A stretch of DNA of 64,000 nucleotides. Origin: Streptomyces sp. NBC_00285. GTDB taxonomy: Bacteria > Actinomycetota > Actinomycetes > Streptomycetales > Streptomycetaceae. The DNA lies in the NCBI RefSeq assembly GCF_036174265.1, contig NZ_CP108055.1, forward strand, positions 9,362,001 through 9,426,000, read 5' to 3'. The notes under the pieces were generated by a model. It saw only the letters and a program-made list of their open reading frames with translations. It did no database searches and was not told where the DNA came from. Position numbers and translations under genes: made by a program. The number at the start of each line of letters is the position of its first letter. Position 1 is the stretch's first letter. Shown here piece after piece: positions 1-9,294 of the stretch.

Positions 1-957
1 CTGCTCGCCCACGACACGGTCAGCGACGAGATCATGGACCGTTGGCGGCTGCCCGGCGCGCCCGCCTCCCGGGTCTGGGAGGAACGCTTCGCCGAGGAGA
101 TCTACGTTTCCCTCGCGGACAAAGCGCTCACCGCGGCCCTCGACCAGGCCGGCCTGGAGCGCGGCGCCATCGACCACCTCGTCGTCTCCGGTCTGCACGC
201 GCGCGCGTGCGCAGCCGTCCGGCGCGGGTCGGGCACCCGGCCCGAAGCGGTGACCCCGGACCTCTCCGAGGTGATCGGCAACGCCGGTACCGCCCAGCCG
301 GGCCTGCTCCTCGCCGACGTCCTCGACCGTGCCGCACCCGGCGAGACCATCGCGCTCGTGGTGCTCGGCGACGGCGCCGGAGTCCTCCTGCTGCGCACCA
401 CCGACGCGCTCCCGGCCCACCGCGCCGCCCGCCCGGTCGCCGCCCAGATCGCCGCGGGCAGCGCCCCGATGCCGTACGCCACGTACCTCACCTGGCGCGG
501 CCTGCTCGACCGGGAGCCACCACGGCGTCCGGACCCCGAGCCGCCCTACGCGCCGCCCGCGCACCGCCGTACGGCCTGGAAGTACGGCTTCGTCGCCTCG
601 CGCTGCGAGAAGTGCGGCACCCGGCATCTGCCGCCGGACCGGGTGTGCGCCTCCTGCCGGAGCATCGACGCCATGACCGACGAGCCGATGGAGCAGGTGC
701 GCGGCACGGTCGCCACGTTCACCGTGGACCGGCTGGCCCACACCCCCAGCCCGCCGATGCTCGTCGTGGTCGTCGACTACGACGGCGGCGGCCGCTTCCG
801 CTGCCAGCTCACCGACGCGACCGAGGCGGACGCCGTCATCGGCGCCCGGGTCGAGATGACGTTCCGGCGCACGGTCACCGCCGCCGGCGTCCACAACTAC
901 TTCTGGAAGGCCCGGCCGGTGCGCACCGGCGGCGAGACCGAGGAGACACACGGATGA
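1..957 (+). CDS. Thiolase-fold/DUF35 OB-fold protein (5' end outside window)
   Basis: The reading frame is already open at base 1, so the start lies to the left. What remains has two parts: a C-terminal thiolase-like (HMG-CoA synthase/KAS III-like) half, with GNAGTAQPGLLLADVL and GDGAGVLLL, and a DUF35 module made of a rubredoxin-like zinc ribbon (CEKC and CASC, coded at 604-660) followed by an acyl-CoA-binding OB-fold. In steroid side-chain catabolism DUF35 proteins bind and activate partner thiolases or aldolases; here the thiolase gene follows with an ATGA overlap, so the two products probably form a complex. The family is clear; the reaction (ketoacyl cleavage or retro-aldol) is inferred. 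Catalytic residues of the thiolase-like half are outside the window or not identifiable. Confidence 0.8.
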   Translation: MLAHDTVSDEIMDRWRLPGAPASRVWEERFAEEIYVSLADKALTAALDQAGLERGAIDHLVVSGLHARACAAVRRGSGTRPEAVTPDLSEVIGNAGTAQPGLLLADVLDRAAPGETIALVVLGDGAGVLLLRTTDALPAHRAARPVAAQIAAGSAPMPYATYLTWRGLLDREPPRRPDPEPPYAPPAHRRTAWKYGFVASRCEKCGTRHLPPDRVCASCRSIDAMTDEPMEQVRGTVATFTVDRLAHTPSPPMLVVVVDYDGGGRFRCQLTDATEADAVIGARVEMTFRRTVTAAGVHNYFWKARPVRTGGETEETHG

Positions 958-2162
958 GCTCGCACGGAATCCGGGACCGGGTCGCGATCGTCGGCATGGG
1001 CTGCACGCCCTTCGGCGAACACTGGACCCGCTCGGCCGAGGACCTTCTGATCGACGCCGTGGGCGAAGCGGTCACCTCGGCCGGCATCACCCTCGACGAC
1101 ATCGACGCGTACTGGTTCGGCACCCAGGCCTCCGGGGTGTCAGGACTGACCCTGAGCCGGGCGCTCCACCTGCCGCACAAGCCAGTCACCCGCGTCGAGA
1201 ACATGTGCGCGACCGGCTCCGAGGCCCTGCGCAACGCCTGCTACGCCGTCGCGTCCGGCGCGTACGACGTGGCGATGGCCGTCGGCGTGGAGAAGCTCAA
1301 GGACTCCGGCATGTCCGGGCTGTCCGGCACCGCCATCCCGGGGGCCGGCGACGACAGCCGCGGCGAGATCACCGCTCCCGCCAACTTCTCCCTCCTCGCG
1401 CCCGCCTACGCAGCCAAGTACGGCCTCGCGGAGGAGGAGATGAAGGACGTCATCACCCGGATCGCCTGGAAGAACCACGTCAACGGGGCCCGCAACCCCC
1501 GCGCCCAGTTCCGCAAGGAGGTGCCGCTGCAGCGCATCAGGTCGGCCCCGATCATCGCGGGCATGCTCGGCGTGTTCGACTGCTCGGGCGTCTCCGACGG
1601 CTCGGCCGCCGCGATCGTCGTACGCGCCGAGGACGCCTACAAGTACACCGACAAGCCGATCTTCGTGAAGGCGCTGTCCCTCGTCGCCGGACCGGCGGAC
1701 GGGCTCCTCGACCCGCAGTACGACTTCACCACCTTCCCCGAGGTCGTCGCCTCCGCCCGGGAGGCCTACCGGCAGGCCGGCATCACCGACCCGCGCACCG
1801 AACTCGCCCTGGCCGAGGTGCACGACTGCTTCACGCCCACGGAGCTGGTGCTGATGGAGGACCTCGGGTTCTCCGGACGCGGCGAGGCATGGAAGGACGT
1901 CACCGGCGGTTCGTTCGACCTGGACGGCTCACTGCCGGTCAATCCGGACGGCGGGCTGAAGGCCTTCGGGCACCCCATCGGCGCCTCCGGCCTGCGCATG
2001 ATGTTCGAGGCGTGGCTGCAACTGCGGGGCGAGGCACCGGCCGAGCGGACGGTGAAATCCGTGGCCGAGGGACGTTCGCTCGCCCTGACCCACAACCTCG
2101 GCGGCGGACCCGGCGAGTGCGTCTCCTTCGTGTCCATCGTCGGCAGCGAACTCACGCCCTGA
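954..2162 (+). CDS. Thiolase family protein (SCP2-thiolase/acetyl-CoA acetyltransferase-like)
   Basis: A 402-residue thiolase. The nucleophile is seen as Cys85 in ENMCATGS, the HDCF motif (His290, Cys292) replaces the NEAF motif of biosynthetic thiolases, and GHPIGASG carries His340; HDCF is typical of the SCP2/lipid-transfer branch that acts on branched or steroid acyl-CoAs. The C-terminal loop reads GGGPGEC rather than the classical CGGGQG. The start overlaps the stop of the DUF35 gene (ATGA), implying translational coupling and a stable partner relationship. It probably cleaves a 3-ketoacyl-CoA or, like Ltp2-type enzymes, a 3-hydroxyacyl-CoA by retro-aldol; the substrate cannot be read from sequence. 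Confidence 0.88.
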   Translation: MSSHGIRDRVAIVGMGCTPFGEHWTRSAEDLLIDAVGEAVTSAGITLDDIDAYWFGTQASGVSGLTLSRALHLPHKPVTRVENMCATGSEALRNACYAVASGAYDVAMAVGVEKLKDSGMSGLSGTAIPGAGDDSRGEITAPANFSLLAPAYAAKYGLAEEEMKDVITRIAWKNHVNGARNPRAQFRKEVPLQRIRSAPIIAGMLGVFDCSGVSDGSAAAIVVRAEDAYKYTDKPIFVKALSLVAGPADGLLDPQYDFTTFPEVVASAREAYRQAGITDPRTELALAEVHDCFTPTELVLMEDLGFSGRGEAWKDVTGGSFDLDGSLPVNPDGGLKAFGHPIGASGLRMMFEAWLQLRGEAPAERTVKSVAEGRSLALTHNLGGGPGECVSFVSIVGSELTP

Positions 2163-2178
2163 GAAAGGTGATCCTGCC

Positions 2179-2973
2179 ATGGGACGACTCGAAGGAAAGA
2201 TCGCGATCGTCACCGGCGCCGCCTCCGGCATCGGCGCCGCCACCGCACGCCGCGTGGCGGCGGAGGGAGCCCACACCGTCGTCGCCGACCTGAACACGGG
2301 CGGCGCCGAGGCGGTGGCGGAGGAGATCCGCGCCGCCGGAGGCTCCGCCACGCCCGTCACCGTCGACCTGGGGGACATCGACAGCGTGCGGGCCATGGTG
2401 GCCACGGCCGTCGCCACGTACGGCGGTCTCGACATCCTGCACAACAACGCGGCGGCCACGCATCTGGCCGCCCACCAGGACCTCGCCGTCACCGAGGCCG
2501 ACCCGGCGGTCTGGGACGACACGATGCGGATCAACCTGCGCGGCACCATGGTCGCCATCCAGGCGGCCGTCCCGCACATGATCGCCCGGGGCGGCGGCTC
2601 GATCATCAACACCTCGTCCGGCTCAGGCCTCGCGGGCGACCTGCGCAACCCGGCGTACGGCGCCTCCAAGGCCGCCCTGATCAACCTCACGCAGTACGTC
2701 GCCACGCAGTACGGCAAGCAGGGCGTCCGCTGCAACGCCATCGCGCCGGGGTTCATCGTCACCCCGGCGAGCTCCGGCTCGGCCCACGGGGCGATCCGGG
2801 AGGCGATGCTGCGCCATCACCTCACCCCGCGCCTGGGCCGCCCGGAGGACGTCGCCTCGGCGGTCGTCTTCCTCGCCTGCGACGAGTCGGCCTTCATCAC
2901 CGGGCACACCCTGCGCGTGGACGGCGGCCTGCTGTCCCACCAGCCCTACGTCGCGGATCTGCGCGACGCCTGA
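2179..2973 (+). CDS. SDR family oxidoreductase
   Basis: A 264-residue classical short-chain dehydrogenase. TGAASGIGAATARR near residues 12-25 is the TGxxxGxG dinucleotide-binding motif, an NNAA-type motif follows, and YGASKAA supplies the catalytic Tyr and Lys. The C-terminus ends in the usual substrate-loop/DGG region (TLRVDGGLL). It begins 16 bp after the thiolase stop with GAAAGG upstream and is the last gene of the rightward run, ahead of a strong hairpin. In this context it probably oxidises a 3-hydroxyacyl-CoA or an alcohol intermediate of the same pathway. SDR specificity is not predictable from the sequence. Confidence 0.88.
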   Translation: MGRLEGKIAIVTGAASGIGAATARRVAAEGAHTVVADLNTGGAEAVAEEIRAAGGSATPVTVDLGDIDSVRAMVATAVATYGGLDILHNNAAATHLAAHQDLAVTEADPAVWDDTMRINLRGTMVAIQAAVPHMIARGGGSIINTSSGSGLAGDLRNPAYGASKAALINLTQYVATQYGKQGVRCNAIAPGFIVTPASSGSAHGAIREAMLRHHLTPRLGRPEDVASAVVFLACDESAFITGHTLRVDGGLLSHQPYVADLRDA

Positions 2974-2989
2974 GAGCAGTACATGCCGA

Positions 2990-3015
2990 AGGCGCCTCCC
3001 CCAGGGGAGGCGCCT
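2990..3015. terminator. Bidirectional hairpin terminator between convergent genes
   Basis: Perfect inverted repeat GGCGCCTCCC (2991-3000) / GGGAGGCGCC (3005-3014) with a four-base CCAG loop, extended by one A-T pair at 2990/3015. It lies between the stop codons of the SDR gene and the leftward transporter gene. There is no long T run, as is common in Streptomyces. Confidence 0.75.
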
Positions 3016-3025
3016 CCGAGCCGTT

Positions 3026-5770
3026 TCAGGACAGGGGCTCCGGCTGCAGATCGCCCAGGTAGGCCGCCCGCACCGCCGGATCGCTGCGCACCTCCTGCGG
3101 TGTACCGGCGCAGATCCGGCGTCCGAAGTCCAGCACGACGACCTGGTCGCAGACGCTCATGACCATGTCGACGTCGTGCTCGACGAGCAGCACCCCCATG
3201 CCCCAGTCCTCGGCGAGCCGCCGCACCAGGTGGGCCAGCTCCCGTGTCTCGTCGTCCGAGAGCCCCGAGGCCGGTTCGTCGAGGAGCAGCACGGACGGCG
3301 AGGCCGCCACCGCACGGGCGATGGCCAGCAGCCGCCGCTCCCCGTAGGACAGGTCGCCCACCGGCCGGTCCAGACTGTCCTGGAGGCCGAACTCCCTTAC
3401 GGCGACGAGTACATGGGAGGGCAGCGGGCGGCTGCCGGGGCGGATCAGGTCGGTGAGCCAGGCCCATCGGCCGGGCCGGTCGCAGGCCGCGTACAGGTTG
3501 TCCAGGACCGTCATGTCCTCGAACAGCTCCAGTGACTGGAAGGACCGGCTCAGGCCCGCCGCGGCCCGCCGGTGCACGGGCAGCCGCGTCACGTCCCGGT
3601 CGCCCAGGCGCACCCCGCCGGACGCGGCCCGGGTGAAGCCGGTGACGGCGTCGATGGCGGAGGTCTTGCCGGCGCCGTTGGGACCGATGAGCCCCACGAC
3701 CCGGCCGGGCTCGACGTCCAGCGAGAGCCCGTCGACGGCGACGACACCGCCGTAGCGCACGGTCAGGTCCCGGACGTGGAGGGAGAGGGGCGCGGCGCGG
3801 GTGAGGTCCGGCGCGGTTCCCTCGCCCACCGGTGTGCGCAGGATCTCCGCTCCCGTCCGCCCGTCCGCTCCCGTCCGACTGCCGCCGGGGTGACCGCGCT
3901 CGGGGAGCAGCCTGCGGCGGATGCCCTCCGCCTGTCTGCCGGCGTCCTTCGCGATGCCGTCCTGGTTGCCCACGAGGGTCAGCACCAGGATGATCCCGCC
4001 GATCAGCGGCATCCAGTCGCTCAGCCCGGGCAGTACCAGGTCCCCGAACCGTGCGCCTACCGTGCCGGCGGCGAAGGTCGCGCCGAACAGCGGGCCGACG
4101 AGGAAGCCCGCGCCACCGATCACCGCGAGGCCGAGTGCGGTGATGGAGTCGAAGGAGGCGAAGTCGGAGAAGACGACGGAGGTCGAGCGGAAGCCGGTGA
4201 GCACGCCGGCGAGCGCGGCGATGGCCGAGGACAGGCCGAAGGCGTAGAGCTTGGCCGCGCGGACGTCGATGCCGAGTGCGGCGGCGGCCCGCTCGTTCGC
4301 GCGTACGGCGATGAGCCGGCGCCCGGTGCGGCTGCGCCGTACGTTGGCGACCACGAGGGTGGTGGCGACGAACAGGACGAGCACGACGGCGGCGTACCGC
4401 TGCGGGTGGTCGACCCCGGAGATGCTGATGCCGAAGAGGGTCTGTCTGCCCACCGCGATGCCGTCGCTGCCCGTGGTCGTCGACAGGTCGGTGTTCTGGA
4501 AGACCATCGCCTCCAGCGTGGTGCCGAGCCCGAGCGTGATGATCGCGAGGTTGACGCCGCGGGTGCGGACCGCCGGCAGCGCGAACAGCAGACCGATCGG
4601 AACCGTCCCCAACACGCCTGCCAGTAGGGCGAGTTCGAACGGCCAGCCCCAGTCGGCCGCCGCGTGGCCCGCGATGAAGGCGCCTGTCCCGGCGAGGGCG
4701 TAGGCGGCGAGGGAGACCTGTCCCGCGTACCCGGTGACCACGACGATCGAAAGGATGATCAGGGACATCACCAGCGTGCTGGTGACGGCGTCGGCCCACA
4801 GCGGTGTCGACAGGCTCACCAGGAGCAGCCCGACCGCCACGGCCAGCGCCAGCGGCACGGGACGCACCCGTCCGGTGCCCAGGGCCGGCAACCGGTCCAG
4901 GAAGGTTCCGCGCAGTGGCAGCGCCCGGCCGCGTGCGACCAGCACCAGCGCGATGCAGAGGAAGGGCACCGAGGAGGCGAGACCGGTGACGCCGGAGCCG
5001 AACCGGGTGAGTTCGGACTGCACGACCCCGATGACCAGACCGCCCGCCAGGGTGACCGGGAACGACGAGAACCTGCCGACCAGGGCGGCGGCCAGGGCGC
5101 TCAGCAGGAGGGTGGTCAGGCCCGTCACCGAAAGGCCGATGACCGGCACGATCAGGATGCCGGTCAGTCCCGAAAGCGCCGAGCCCAGCGCCCAGTTGCC
5201 GGTGGCGATCAGGTCCGGGGACCAGCCGAGCGATGCCGCGGCGCCCTCGTTCTCGGCGACCGCGGTGGTGCCGAGCCCGAACAGGGTGCGCCGGTAGAGG
5301 AGATGGAGGACGGCGGTCACGGCGAGCGCGATGCCGAGCAGCCACAGCCGGTCCTCGGAGACCGTCGCCCCGGCGATGGTCAGCAGCTTGGTGGGCAAGC
5401 GGCCCGGCACCAGTTGCAGGCTGTCGCCGTAGCGCTTGACGGCGATCGCGGTGAGCACGATGAACACCGCCAGCGTGGCGACCAGCCGGGCCAGGACGGA
5501 CGCCCGGCGCAGCGGGCGCAGCACGAGCAGATGGGTGAGCACGCCGAGCGCCGCGGCGGCGAGCACCCCGCAGGCGGTGGCGGGCCAGTACGGGACGCCG
5601 TGCCGGTCGGCGAGTTCCCACTGTACGTAGGCGCCCGCCATGCCGATCGCGCCGTGCGCGAGGTTGAGGACGCCGGAGCCCCGGTAGACCAGGACGATGC
5701 CGTGCGCGGTGAGCGCGTAGAGCGCACCGAGCCCCAGGCCGAGCAGTGCGAAACGCAGGATGTCGTCCAT
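3026..5770 (-). CDS. Fused Liv-type ABC transporter: LivH permease + LivM permease + LivG ATPase
   Basis: One 914-residue protein contains three subunits that are usually separate. A LivH-like permease occupies about residues 1-295 (VYRGSGVLNLAHGAIGMAGAY near the N-terminus), a LivM-like permease about 310-620 (GYAGQVSLAAYAL, the EAA-like loop RRSRTGRRLIAVRANERAA), then a hydrophilic linker and a LivG-type ATPase from about 670. The ATPase has Walker A GPNGAGKT (coded near 3661-3690), signature LSYGERRLLAIARA, Walker B VLLLDEPASGL and H-loop LLVEHD. The ATG at 5770 was chosen because GGGAGG precedes it and the LivH fold starts there; upstream in-frame codons are not permease-like. With the binding protein and second ATPase to the right it completes an importer, probably for a carboxylate or amino-acid-like compound. 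Confidence 0.9.
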   Translation of the reverse strand: MDDILRFALLGLGLGALYALTAHGIVLVYRGSGVLNLAHGAIGMAGAYVQWELADRHGVPYWPATACGVLAAAALGVLTHLLVLRPLRRASVLARLVATLAVFIVLTAIAVKRYGDSLQLVPGRLPTKLLTIAGATVSEDRLWLLGIALAVTAVLHLLYRRTLFGLGTTAVAENEGAAASLGWSPDLIATGNWALGSALSGLTGILIVPVIGLSVTGLTTLLLSALAAALVGRFSSFPVTLAGGLVIGVVQSELTRFGSGVTGLASSVPFLCIALVLVARGRALPLRGTFLDRLPALGTGRVRPVPLALAVAVGLLLVSLSTPLWADAVTSTLVMSLIILSIVVVTGYAGQVSLAAYALAGTGAFIAGHAAADWGWPFELALLAGVLGTVPIGLLFALPAVRTRGVNLAIITLGLGTTLEAMVFQNTDLSTTTGSDGIAVGRQTLFGISISGVDHPQRYAAVVLVLFVATTLVVANVRRSRTGRRLIAVRANERAAAALGIDVRAAKLYAFGLSSAIAALAGVLTGFRSTSVVFSDFASFDSITALGLAVIGGAGFLVGPLFGATFAAGTVGARFGDLVLPGLSDWMPLIGGIILVLTLVGNQDGIAKDAGRQAEGIRRRLLPERGHPGGSRTGADGRTGAEILRTPVGEGTAPDLTRAAPLSLHVRDLTVRYGGVVAVDGLSLDVEPGRVVGLIGPNGAGKTSAIDAVTGFTRAASGGVRLGDRDVTRLPVHRRAAAGLSRSFQSLELFEDMTVLDNLYAACDRPGRWAWLTDLIRPGSRPLPSHVLVAVREFGLQDSLDRPVGDLSYGERRLLAIARAVAASPSVLLLDEPASGLSDDETRELAHLVRRLAEDWGMGVLLVEHDVDMVMSVCDQVVVLDFGRRICAGTPQEVRSDPAVRAAYLGDLQPEPLS

Positions 5771-5896
5771 CGGGAACCTCCCAGAGGCGAGCTGAAAAGT
5801 GCATTCATTTAAATAATTGTGCCGAGAGTACTTCACTAACCTCCAAACGCACCCCATGCTGTTCGCCAACTCGAAGAAGAGCCCCGCGGAGGAACC
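5771..5896. promoter_or_regulatory. Divergent promoter region with AT-rich imperfect palindrome
   Basis: This spacer separates the leftward permease/ATPase gene from the rightward binding-protein gene. An AT-rich island at 5804-5820, unusual for this DNA, centres on the 8-bp palindrome ATTTAAAT (5807-5814) and continues outward as an imperfect 20-bp dyad. It could be a regulator site, a -10 region for the leftward gene, or both. Ribosome sites are GGGAGG for the leftward gene and GGAGG for the rightward gene. Confidence 0.45.
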
Positions 5897-7135
5897 ATGA
5901 ACGACTCACGCCGACGCAGAACCGCCGCAGCGACCTGTCTCGCGGTGACCGGAGCCCTGCTGGCCGCAGGCTGCGGCGGGAAGGCGTCCGACAGCGCGAC
6001 GCAGACCTCGGCCCTGAAGGGCGCACCGGTCAAGGTGATGGTGTGGGACCCGGAAGAGACCCAGGGCAGCGCCCAGCCCGGGGTGCGGCAGACCGCCCAG
6101 GCCTACGAGAAGTGGATCAACGCCAACGGCGGCATCAAGGGCGGCCCGCTCAAGGTCCTCACCTGCAACGAGAAGAACGACCCCGACGAGGCGGAGAAGT
6201 GCGCCCAGCAGGCGGTCGCCGAGAAGGTGGTCGCCGTGGTGGGCTCCTACAGCCTCGCCGGCGACCGCTACATGCCCATCCTGCAGAAGGCCGGCATCCC
6301 CTACCTCGGCGGGACCGGCGTCTCGGCGGCGGAGTTCTCCAACCCGCTGTCGTTCCCGGTCAACGGCGGCACCCCGGCGGTGTTCGCGGCGCACGGGCAG
6401 CAGCTCGTGCAGGACGGCTGCAAGAAGATCTCCGGGGTGCGCTACGACGTGGCCGCAGCCGCCGTCGTCTCGCAGTTCCTGACCCTCGGCGCGGTCTCGG
6501 CCGGAGGGTCGGCACCCAAGGACATCAAGGTGCCGCTCACCGCCACCGACCTCGCGCCACAGGTCGCCGCCGCGACCAAGGGCAGCGACTGCGTGAGCGT
6601 CATCATGGGCACCGCCTCGGGCCTGTTCGTGAAGTCGTACGTACAGTCCGGCGCGAAGACGAAGCTCGCCAGCGTCGTCGGCAACCTCACCCCGGAGCTC
6701 GCCGCGAGCACGGGCGGCAGCGGCGGCCCGCTGGAGGGCGCCGCGATCACCGGCTACTACCCGCCGACCTCCGACGCCGTCTGGAAGGACTTCGTCCAGG
6801 CCGCCAAGGGCACGGACATCGACACCAGCAACGGCGCCAACGAGACGACCTGGGTGGCCTTCAAGGTCCTCACCGAAGCGGCCAAGAAGCTGCCGACGGT
6901 GTCCTCCGCGGCCCTCGTGCAGGAGCTGAACAGCACCTCGGGCATCGACACCGGCGGTCTGACCCCGCCCCTGACCTGGAAGGCGTCGACGGCCCTGCCG
7001 ATCAAGGGGCTGAACCGGATCCACAACACCACGGCCACCGAACTCACCATCCGCGACGGGAAGATCGCATGGGCCAAGCAGGGGTCGACCTTCGTCGACG
7101 TCCGCAAGATGCTCACGGCGATGTCGGCCGGCTGA
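5897..7135 (+). CDS. Liv-type ABC transporter substrate-binding lipoprotein
   Basis: A 412-residue periplasmic-binding-protein-like lipoprotein (Leu/Ile/Val-binding, type I fold). The N-terminus MNDSRRRR is followed by a hydrophobic stretch and the lipobox LAAGC, so the mature protein is anchored at the outer face of the membrane. Typical features follow: WINANGGIKGGPLKV, EKCAQQAV, and a two-lobe pattern up to the C-terminus. GGAGG precedes the ATG. It faces the fused permease gene across a shared promoter region, and the LivF-type ATPase gene follows 16 bp after its stop. Ligand is unknown; many proteins of this family bind aromatic or other carboxylates rather than amino acids. Confidence 0.9.
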   Translation: MNDSRRRRTAAATCLAVTGALLAAGCGGKASDSATQTSALKGAPVKVMVWDPEETQGSAQPGVRQTAQAYEKWINANGGIKGGPLKVLTCNEKNDPDEAEKCAQQAVAEKVVAVVGSYSLAGDRYMPILQKAGIPYLGGTGVSAAEFSNPLSFPVNGGTPAVFAAHGQQLVQDGCKKISGVRYDVAAAAVVSQFLTLGAVSAGGSAPKDIKVPLTATDLAPQVAAATKGSDCVSVIMGTASGLFVKSYVQSGAKTKLASVVGNLTPELAASTGGSGGPLEGAAITGYYPPTSDAVWKDFVQAAKGTDIDTSNGANETTWVAFKVLTEAAKKLPTVSSAALVQELNSTSGIDTGGLTPPLTWKASTALPIKGLNRIHNTTATELTIRDGKIAWAKQGSTFVDVRKMLTAMSAG

Positions 7136-7151
7136 CCGGAGGAGGACGGCC

Positions 7152-7940
<789 letters not shown>

Positions 7941-7941
7941 G

Positions 7942-9294
7942 GTGGGTGCCCTGCCCAGCACACGCGAACAGATCCGATCCCTGGTCCTGTCCGGCGACGC
8001 TTTCGACCAACCCCGCGAAGAGCTGCGGGAGTTGCAGCTGGAAGCCGCACGGGAGGCCTTCGCCGCCCACCGGGTGCGCGTCCCGCTGCTGCGCACCCGG
8101 GCCGAGGAGACCAGCGTGCACGAGATCACCGGTCTCGACGACCTCGTGCCGCTGCTGTTCTCCCACACCAGCTACAAGTCGTACCCCGTCTCCCTCATCA
8201 CCGCCGGGCGGTGGGACCGGCTCCTGCGCTGGTACACGACCGTGTCGGCGGTCGAACCGGGCGACGTCGACGTGGACGGCGTCCGCGACATCGACGAGTG
8301 GACCGACCGCATCACGGCCGCGGGCCACCGCCCCTACATCACCAGCGGCACCTCCGGAAAGGTGTCCTTCCTCAACTGCGCCGCGAGCGACCTGCGCTTC
8401 CTGCACGACATCCTCGAACACCTCACCTGCTGGCCCGACCCCCTGCCGCCCAGGCCCACCCGCCGCGGCTACCTCCTCGCGCCGGCGAGCGGCCCGATGC
8501 GCTCCATCGACGGTTTCCGGTGGCACGCGGACGTCTTCGCCCGGCCCGAGGAGACCCGGCTGCTCACCGAGGACCCGATGCGGGTGTCCGAGCTGATGAG
8601 CAGCGCGCTGCTGCGCCGCCGGATGGCGGAGGGCACCGCGACCCCTCAGGAGATCGGCTCCTTCGAGTCCGCGTCCGGGGACCGCGAGGAGGTACTGGGA
8701 GCGGCCGTCGCCCGCATGGTCGACGACATCGCCGCCCACCGCGACGAGCCGCTGCTGATCGCCGGGATGAACAACCAGCAGTTCACCCTGATCCAGGCCC
8801 TGCGCGCCCGGGGCGTGCCGGACGGCAGCCTGCACCCCGACACCCTGGTGCTCAGCGGCGGCGGCAACAAGGGCCGCGCGCTGCCCGACGACTACCAGGC
8901 GCAGTTCGCCGCCTTCTACGCCGGAGTGCGGCGCGTCCGCAGCTACGGCATGACGGAACTCCAGGGCTCCTGCCTCGCCTGCGAGAAGGGCAACTACCAC
9001 ATACCGCCGTGGGTGATCCCCCTCGTCCTGGACGAGCCGGGCGAGACACTGCTGAATCCGGAACACGGCGTCGTGGAGGGGCGGTTCGCCTTCCTGGACG
9101 TCTCCCTGGAGGGCCGCTGGGGCGGACTGATCAGCGGCGACCGGGTCTTCGTCGACTTCTCGCCGTGCGACTGCGGCAGAGCGGGTCCCGCCGTCCTGCC
9201 GGACATCCGGCGCTACGGCGACCTCGGCGACGACGACAAGATCACCTGCGCCGCGACACTGGACTCCTATGTGCGGGGGATGATCCACGGATGA
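7942..9294 (+). CDS. LuxE-like acyl-protein synthetase (acyl-adenylating)
   Basis: A 450-residue member of the LuxE/acyl-protein synthetase family, starting at GTG (7942) one base after the preceding stop. The phosphate-binding loop ITSGTSGKVS and the adenylate-region YGMTELQG are visible. The C-terminal CDCGRAGP (Cys409, Cys411) sits where LuxE enzymes carry the cysteine that receives the acyl group. LuxE activates a fatty acid as acyl-AMP and holds it as a thioester for transfer to LuxC. The next gene is LuxC-like with an ATGA overlap, so the pair probably works as an ATP- and NADPH-dependent carboxylic-acid reductase. No luxA, luxB or luxD is present; the acid substrate may be whatever the adjacent importer brings in. 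Confidence 0.82.
   Translation: MGALPSTREQIRSLVLSGDAFDQPREELRELQLEAAREAFAAHRVRVPLLRTRAEETSVHEITGLDDLVPLLFSHTSYKSYPVSLITAGRWDRLLRWYTTVSAVEPGDVDVDGVRDIDEWTDRITAAGHRPYITSGTSGKVSFLNCAASDLRFLHDILEHLTCWPDPLPPRPTRRGYLLAPASGPMRSIDGFRWHADVFARPEETRLLTEDPMRVSELMSSALLRRRMAEGTATPQEIGSFESASGDREEVLGAAVARMVDDIAAHRDEPLLIAGMNNQQFTLIQALRARGVPDGSLHPDTLVLSGGGNKGRALPDDYQAQFAAFYAGVRRVRSYGMTELQGSCLACEKGNYHIPPWVIPLVLDEPGETLLNPEHGVVEGRFAFLDVSLEGRWGGLISGDRVFVDFSPCDCGRAGPAVLPDIRRYGDLGDDDKITCAATLDSYVRGMIHG

Noticed and set aside
2946..5804. Alternative minus-strand frame overlapping the fused transporter
   Set aside because: Arg/Pro/Ala-rich shadow; the other minus frame contains intact permease and ATPase motifs.
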